This document shows, piece by piece, positions 31,601 through 36,494 of a stretch of DNA of 36,494 bases. Within the stretch, counting starts at the first letter, position 1, and each line of letters opens with the position of its first letter. A program made the position numbers and the translations under genes. A model generated the notes under the pieces. It saw only the letters and a program-made list of their open reading frames with translations, was not told the origin of the DNA and searched no databases. Source of the DNA: Discostella pseudostelligera (taxonomy: Eukaryota; Bacillariophyta; Thalassiosirophyceae; Thalassiosirales; Thalassiosiraceae); the NCBI GenBank assembly GCA_036940085.1, contig JALLBK010000025.1:1-36494 (forward strand). The letters run 5' to 3'.

Positions 31601-31760
31601 TGCCGTTGCCGCCAGTGGCACTTTCCGTAGCACATGGTCTCCCACGTGCGCCGTGGGCGGCAGATCCTCCTCCTCCTCCAGCTCCTCCTGCACCGCCTGG
31701 GCCGCCAGTGGTCACAAACGAGTTGGATAGACTTGCATGATTGGATAAGGTGGTCGTCAT
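28694..31760 (-). CDS. CCT-domain protein, probable transcriptional regulator (983 residues)
   Basis: Exon 1 is 31760-30014 and exon 2 is 29898-28694. Splicing gives FSIDLDPAVLEFVDSLHC, a sensible join. Residues about 928-975 form a CCT domain (CONSTANS, CO-like, TOC1): RIGIYLPEERRSRIAKFHTK, then MVRTWRKKIKYDCRKKLADS, then RPRIKGRFVKR. CCT domains act in DNA binding through nuclear factor Y-type partners and in nuclear import; in plants they serve light and clock pathways. The remaining 920 residues are low complexity: Gly/Ala-rich and acidic N-terminus (EEDTDLLGQEDIIFEDEEIE), Ser/Thr/Asn runs, and several basic stretches such as KGKKKRAANPN that could be nuclear localisation signals. No B-box or response-regulator domain was seen. 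The start is the first ATG of the frame. E2F-like sites lie about 275-335 bp upstream. Confidence 0.92.
29899..30013 (-). other. Intron of the CCT-domain gene
   Basis: The donor is GGATC|GTGAGT and the acceptor ACATCAACAG|CCGCAG. The 115-bp phase-1 intron contains in-frame stops if unspliced. Confidence 0.9.
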
Positions 31761-32032
31761 GATCTCTTCTTATTGGTATTGCTATAGTGTTGACTGATCG
31801 ATTGCTGAGTTCTCTACTTGCTCTCTCTAGAGTACTATTCGTCTTCAATTCCATTCAAACGAATGTTGGACTTGTGATGGTTCTCTGCATGCTGTTGCCT
31901 TTTTGGATTAGTGCCAGATTGTGCCTGTCACCTCACTTACTAAAAATTCATTCTCTACGTAGACTCGTCGTAGAAATGTAGGGATTCCAATGGGCAGCTT
32001 GTGATGGGGGTGGAAATCTTCTTCCAGTGTGC

Positions 32033-32093
32033 TCTCCCGCCATATTTTAATTTCCCGCCGCTTGTCATCTCCCGCCATATCTTCTCCCGCCAT
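32033..32093. promoter_or_regulatory. Four E2F/DP-like TCCCGCC sites in 61 bp
   Basis: TCTCCCGCCAT is at 32033-32043, ATTTCCCGCCGC at 32050-32061, ATCTCCCGCCAT at 32068-32079 and TTCTCCCGCCAT at 32082-32092. All are in the same orientation, spaced 14-18 bp. They sit about 275-335 bp from the CCT start and about 360-415 bp from the THH1-like start. Confidence 0.6.
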
Positions 32094-32188
32094 AAAAGAT
32101 CATTCTAAATTAGCAAGATACGAAACGACACTGCAACCACCACCTCCCGCCCGCCCCAACACCCAACAAGAGGACACAAAGGGGCAAA

Positions 32189-32302
32189 TCTATCGGACGC
32201 TTTTTTCGATGCTCAAGAGTTCATCTGAGCCGCGTTGTATGTAGAAATGTACCAGGGCACGCTCCGATGAGCTCCTGAGCCTCGAAAAATGCGCTCGATA
32301 GA
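32189..32302. repeat. Inverted repeat with 42-bp arms (possible structured RNA or small mobile-element relic)
   Basis: The left arm 32189-32230 and the right arm 32261-32302 are reverse complements at 35 of 42 positions, separated by 30 bp. A transcript would fold into a long hairpin. Both arms begin or end with TCTATCG. Its role is unknown. Confidence 0.75.
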
Positions 32303-32448
32303 CTTGGGCCAAAGTGGTGGTGGTACAGACCATGACGGCCGGCGGCGGCACAACAACTATCGACGACGACAACAACAAATAATCCTCCCTTCCTCATTAA
32401 TATATCATTTACAGCTATCGTACGCTCTCTATTATTTATAGAGAGTGC

Positions 32449-34258
32449 ATGCTAATTATCACCGACGAGAACGGAACCATTGTCATTGCTTTGCCATCAC
32501 CACAATCACAACTGTTGCAACAAGCTCGACGCGACGACGACGTCATCAACAACAACAACAACAACAACAACATCCACCGCAGTCACCCCAGTAGCAGTAA
32601 CCGTAGTAGCCCCATTGTCAGTGCCGTCATCAGCACAATCCTTCATTTAAATCCAACAACAACATCAAATATCATGGCCAAATCACATCATAATCCATCG
32701 GATCTCGATTCGACGAACTCTTCATCATCATCAGCAGCGGCGGCAGTGATTGCGGGGGCAGCCTCTGATATTTTATCTACCAGAGAGGGGGGGGAGGAGG
32801 GGGGAGAAGACATCCCCGAAACCACTTTTGAATTTGACAGTGATGCCTTATTGGCAATTGCATTCTTGGTTACGGCAATTGTGGCTGCCAAGAGGTAAGT
32901 ACAATGTTGTTTTGCTGTGCCTGTGTGTGTGTGTGTGGGTCGATAATTTGATTTATTTGGTTTGGGTTTGGGTTTGGGTTTGTTTCTCCCAGTTGTTGTG
33001 ATACATCGATTGGTGAACACCCGCGCATAATATCGTCATCAATGTTTCATTTGATATTATTAGGTGCACATCGTTCTGACATTTTGCTTCTTCTCGACAA
33101 TAATTTGTATTATCCCATGCCAAACAAATGAAACACCCTCCCTCCCTGCCACCACCCTCAATATCATCACGCGCTCCCACCCATTCCCATTCCACTACAT
33201 CGACAAACATTGCACACAACAACCATGACGACGACGACGATATCAACAACCATACCACAATAATAATACATTTTCAAAGAATGTCCACCAGCCGCTCTCA
33301 GGGAGGAGCCGAAACCACCGTCGTCACCGCCTTCTACAGTCTCATTCTACTCACCTCCACCCTCCGTACTCTATGGTTCCTCATCCCCAGTACCGTCTGG
33401 TCACCCTACTACACTCCCCATGCTACCATGGCCTTTGATTCCACTCATACCAATCCACAATGGAAAATGACTTTTATCGAAATACTCCTCCAGGGCGCTG
33501 GCTCTCTCAGTCTGTTCAGTATCTTCATCCTCATCTTAGTCTATTGGGCGGACATTCTCAAAAAGTATTTCTATCCCGGAGCGCGACGAACTAAGCCCAT
33601 GACTACTTTCTTTGCATTAGTTTCAATATTGGCATTCATCCAGTTGATTAATGCCGTATGCTTCCTCCTCCAAGAATATTCTAGCGAGGGGATGATACTC
33701 GTCAATTCCATCACCTTGTCCATCGTCAGCATGGTATGTGTCTGTGAAATCACCATCTTCTCTCATCGATTTCGTACCGTATTGAAAACATTGGGAGATA
33801 TTAATCAAGTCTCGACGGAGAGTCAAGTGAAACGTATCGTTTGGATTACAGTTACCGGCAATGCCTTCTTTTTTACCCGAGCCTTCTTGGAAACGATATT
33901 TGCATTGTTGGTAGGAGTGTATTGGCATAAGAATGGGAATGTCGCCATGGTGTTTTCGCATAAAGTTTGGGATGGATATATATTGATGAAGCATTGGTCG
34001 GAACTGGCAATTTTGGGATTGATGTTGTATATTTTGCAAAGTCGATTTGCGAATGGTGGTGATGATTCGTCACAGCCGCAGCAGCAGGGAGGAGGAGTTG
34101 GTGGTGGTGATGGCATGGAACCCATGTCGAATGCCGTAGGAGGAGGGGGTAGAAATGGAAACAATCTTGGATATCAAGCCGTGCCCGATGCTGATCCTGG
34201 TGTTGACGATGACGATGATGGTGCGGTTGACACATTACAACAAACGCTCTCGGTGTAA
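32449..34258 (+). CDS. THH1/TOM1/TOM3-like multi-spanning membrane protein (474 residues)
   Basis: Exon 1 is 32449-32894 and exon 2 is 33280-34258, giving VAAKR|MSTSRSQGGAETTVV. Exon 2 encodes about seven membrane segments. Examples are FYSLILLTSTLRTLWFLI, LSLFSIFILILVYWADIL, FFALVSILAFIQLINAVCFL, NAFFFTRAFLETIFALLVGV and LAILGLMLYILQSRF. This pattern, including WADI and a late LxxLxLY-type helix, fits the THH1/TOM1/TOM3 family, tonoplast-type proteins best known in plants. Exon 1 adds an Asn/Ser-rich N-terminus and one hydrophobic stretch (ALLAIAFLVTAIVAA) that could be an extra membrane segment. The C-terminus is Gly/Gln/Asp-rich. The start is uncertain: ATG at 32674 (MAKSHHNPSD) is an alternative, and so is translation from 33281 if exon 1 is untranslated. 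The acceptor TTTTCAAAG is a weaker signal than the donor GTAAGT. Confidence 0.75.
32895..33279 (+). other. Putative intron of the THH1-like gene, with a GGGTTT run
   Basis: The donor AGAG|GTAAGT is strong and the acceptor TTTTCAAAG|A is inferred from frame continuity. At 385 bp it is the longest intron in the window. It includes a GT run near 32921-32937 and several TTTGGG units at 32956-32982. Confidence 0.6.
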
Positions 34259-34627
34259 TTGGTGGTGGTGAATATTATTTGGTTGTTTGTTATATTGATG
34301 TAAGTTGAAGTGACGTATCAAATACTTGAGACAGAACCCCAACGCGCCAGCACTTGATAGCTCTAGTCTAGAGTGACAAAAGAGTAGGGTCGTGTTCGGA
34401 TTATCTTGGTCATCATTCTATTATTTATCTCCTCAGACTGATCAGTCAGCATGTCCACTCCTATTGATGAAAAGAGCTCAACCACTGCTAATTACTGCTA
34501 TCTACGCCTAAAAAATCTTGTTCTGTTCTGTACACAGCGCTCCTAGCCTATCGCCACAACATACAACATATAATTCAGCCACACTTGAAACAGGAGCCAA
34601 TCCCCGGTAGCTGGTATCACCACATTC
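34259..34627. other. Convergent intergenic region, nothing seen
   Basis: This 369-bp spacer lies between the 3' ends of the THH1-like gene and the secreted-protein gene. No feature was identified. Confidence 0.6.
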
Positions 34628-35449
34628 TTAGTAAAACTCGCCCAAGTTGACTCCGGGGCAGGAATCAACCTTCTCCTTCATCACAGAGATGAAGTAGCAA
34701 CCACAATCCTGAAGTTCAGCAGTTAATGGGTTTTCAAAATCATCAATGTCAAAATCACCATTCCAAACTCCCGCGACCTTGCAATAGTCGACCCACTTCT
34801 TGTTCGCGTCGTGATCACCATGGAAGGCAAGGTCATCACCTTGGCGAGGGATCTTGGCGGCACAACCCAACTCGTAGCCAGAATAACACTCGCAGAACAT
34901 TTCCCGTGCTTGCATAACAGGAGCAGGAGGAAGGCCAATCATACCCCAAATGATTCCATAATATTCTTCATTAGCTTCCCAAAACTCAAGCTGACCATCT
35001 GAAAACCCAAGTTCTTCGTCAGGAGGACCCCAAAAAGTGGGGCACATCCAGTTTGTGGGATTATAAGGAACTAAATCACAATTCTCATAAGGGTCAAACC
35101 AATATTCAGCTTCATCCATCGCATCATAGAGAATGTTAAGACGCTCGTCGCAAACCCCCGAGGACTTGTCGGTCTTGCTGTTACGTTGTCCGGCAGAAGA
35201 TTGAAAGGTGGCGACACTACTAGTTTGGCCACTGAAAGTATAGGATCCCTTTGTGATAGGAGTCTCGATTTCATTTTCCTTGAGGGCAGCTGGTGCCGAC
35301 ATGGAGGACATGGACGACAAATCCAGCCCATCGAATTCTTCGAGGTCACGTAGTTCTCGATTGGCACGCATCTTGCGAGCTTGTGCCCCAGGAGCAGTCG
35401 CTGTGATGGTAGCGAGGGCAAGAGTAACGGTGGCAAGGGCAAAGTTCAT
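34628..35449 (-). CDS. Secreted Cys-containing protein of unknown function (273 residues)
   Basis: The start is set at the ATG at 35449, because it yields a clear signal peptide (MNFALATVTLALATITATAP, cleavage likely near GAQA). The longer frame from 35572 would bury that peptide behind 41 residues. After it come two RXL motifs in tandem (RELRDL, 31-36), like the maturation sites of diatom silica-associated proteins. The mature part is rich in Trp, Tyr, Asp and Glu with about ten Cys, for example VCDERL, NWMCPTFWGPPDEE, MFCECYSGYELGC and LQDCGCYFISVM, suggesting disulfide bonds. It ends DSCPGVNLGEFY. I do not recognise the family. Extracellular or cell-wall location is inferred from the leader. 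Confidence 0.8.
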   Translation of the reverse strand: MNFALATVTLALATITATAPGAQARKMRANRELRDLEEFDGLDLSSMSSMSAPAALKENEIETPITKGSYTFSGQTSSVATFQSSAGQRNSKTDKSSGVCDERLNILYDAMDEAEYWFDPYENCDLVPYNPTNWMCPTFWGPPDEELGFSDGQLEFWEANEEYYGIIWGMIGLPPAPVMQAREMFCECYSGYELGCAAKIPRQGDDLAFHGDHDANKKWVDYCKVAGVWNGDFDIDDFENPLTAELQDCGCYFISVMKEKVDSCPGVNLGEFY

Positions 35450-35862
35450 GGTTGCTTGTTCTTCGTGGCGATGATGGATGATGTGATTGTGAATTGTTTT
35501 GGATTGTGAGCCCCTGAAGCCTGAAGCGGTGTATGATGGTAGGAGTAGATACTCCAACAACTCCAACAACAACTCTCTTCGTCGGGAGGAAAATGTATGT
35601 CAGATGACATTCATCGCCAGAAGAACGAAACCTAAGAAGAATTAGGAAGGGAATGTGAGAAATGAGAAGGGAAAGCATCGCAGATTTCGTAGGAATTGTT
35701 ATGGGACGGTATGGTCTTGGAGAGAGTGTGTGCCTCGTCATGCCATGCCCACTTATGCCGACGCTTACGTATCTTGTAAGTATGTACAAGGCATAGGCAC
35801 ATTCGTACGTACGTACGATGGACAGGCGAATTCATCGAACGTCTGTTTATCCTAAGCTCTTC

Positions 35863-35892
35863 CGAACCCTAAAAACAGGTTTTCAGGGTTCG
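35863..35892. repeat. 30-bp near-perfect palindrome
   Basis: The arms CGAACCCTAAAAACA and GGTTTTCAGGGTTCG pair at 13 of 15 positions with essentially no loop. It could be a protein-binding site or part of a mobile-element end. Confidence 0.75.
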
Positions 35893-35930
35893 AGCCTCCA
35901 AAAACCACTGACAGACGGCCCGACGTCCAA

Positions 35931-36018
35931 GTCTGTTTTTTGATTTTTTGTTGCTGGCGGCTGGAGGCGCCGACAAAAAAACAAAAAACAGACCCTGACA
36001 AGAAATCAAAAAACAGAC
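35931..36018. repeat. Inverted repeat with perfect 16-bp arms
   Basis: GTCTGTTTTTTGATTT (35931-35946) is the exact reverse complement of AAATCAAAAAACAGAC (36003-36018). A partial third copy, ACAAAAAACAGACC, lies at 35981-35994 in the same orientation as the right arm. The 56-bp loop contains a second GC-rich palindromic core near GGCGCC. Confidence 0.75.
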
Positions 36019-36133
36019 CCCAAGAAATGGCGGTAAAGACTTGTCCAACTTCCACGCGTACCAACCAAAATTGGTTGGGTGGCCACACCCTCCGCCACGA
36101 CACCAATATCAATTATCCCAATGTATTGCCATC

Positions 36134-36494
36134 ATGTCCGACGATGCGAGTGTTAATCTCCTTCCTGCCCTTGATAGTGCAGACGACCCCCCCCCCAATG
36201 TCTCCCCAACAGAGAATTTTTTTGTAGAGAGTGACAGAACTCTTTTATCTCTCGTCGTATTATCAATTGGATTATGCGACGACGATGGGTCAGCAACATT
36301 GGACCCTAACTCTCCACCGTGGAAAAATATGAACGCAAACATGATTAAGCCCAAGGTCGATGACCTGAAGGCTGAGTGTATCCGACGTTGGGGTGCATTT
36401 ATTTGCCATGAACAAGATGCAAACAAGGCAAAGGAACCATCAAATAAGTATTGGGATAGGAAGAAGCTACTAAAGTATTTGTGCGACCACCCCA
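36134..36494 (+). CDS. N-terminal part of an unrecognised gene, running off the window
   Basis: The frame from ATG at 36134 is open to the window end (120 codons plus one base). It starts MSDDASVNLLPALDSADDPP and continues with an acidic, then basic, helical portion: MIKPKVDDLKAECIRRWG, then NKAKEPSNKYWDRKKLLKYL. The pattern KVDDLKAECIRR followed by a K-LL-YL helix resembles SAP-type DNA-binding helices, but that is only a suggestion. Composition is ordinary protein rather than the homopolymer style of its neighbours. It follows two inverted repeats, so it may belong to a mobile element. The rest lies outside the window. Confidence 0.5.
   Translation, partial: MSDDASVNLLPALDSADDPPPNVSPTENFFVESDRTLLSLVVLSIGLCDDDGSATLDPNSPPWKNMNANMIKPKVDDLKAECIRRWGAFICHEQDANKAKEPSNKYWDRKKLLKYLCDHP

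Larger units (their letters stand above)
31761..32448. other. Divergent upstream region between the CCT gene and the THH1-like gene
   Basis: This 688-bp spacer must hold the promoters of both genes. It contains an E2F-like cluster and a long imperfect hairpin, both listed separately. No coding region is supported. Confidence 0.6.
35450..36133. other. Intergenic region with palindrome and inverted repeat
   Basis: This 684-bp spacer separates the start of the secreted-protein gene and the start of the edge gene (divergent). It contains the two structures listed next and no other supported feature. Confidence 0.55.

Noticed and set aside
36109..36426. 105-codon minus-strand frame at the right edge
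   Set aside because: It overlaps the plus-strand frame from 36134, which has better protein-like composition and a normal start; neither is certain.

Overview
The window is nuclear DNA of a photosynthetic stramenopile, most likely a centric diatom of the Thalassiosira type. This is judged from content only: short spliceosomal introns (about 105-385 bp, GTRAGT donors), long Ser/Thr/Gln/His/Ala homopolymer tracts in nearly every protein, a diatom-type leucine-rich-repeat gene, secreted Cys-repeat proteins with Thr/Pro linkers and RXL motifs behind the signal peptide, and a CCT-domain regulator.

Layout. 1-711 (-): edge fragment of a low-complexity gene. 893-2467 (+): decayed thermolysin-like (M4) protease. 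3155-8065 (-): two-exon, 1576-residue low-complexity protein of unknown function that shares a 17-residue helix motif with the edge fragment. 8800-12121 (+): LETM1 homologue with C-terminal EF-hands. 12621-14302 (-): leucine-rich-repeat pseudogene broken by point stop codons rather than indels. 15063-17871 (+): three-exon AGC kinase behind a probable PX domain (SGK3-like). 18844-23251 (-) and 23980-25731 (-): tandem paralogues for secreted Cys-repeat proteins; the first carries an internal duplication of a whole exon plus intron. 26691-28067 (-): membrane lipid kinase of the DGK1/phytol kinase/dolichol kinase type. 28694-31760 (-): CCT-domain regulator. 32449-34258 (+): THH1/TOM1/TOM3-like multi-spanning membrane protein. 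34628-35449 (-): small secreted protein. 36134-end (+): start of an unrecognised gene next to inverted repeats.

Genes are separate eukaryotic units, not an operon. The clearest themes are (1) a locally expanding secreted-protein family (18.8-26.6 kb) with exon duplication, nested linker repeats and a repeated flank; (2) three clusters of E2F-like TTSSCGC motifs in upstream regions (14.5, 28.1 and 32.0 kb); (3) decayed genes in two different modes, M4 by indels and LRR by nonsense codons. No rRNA, tRNA or CRISPR was seen. Splice sites were chosen by GT/AG signals plus reading-frame and family continuity.
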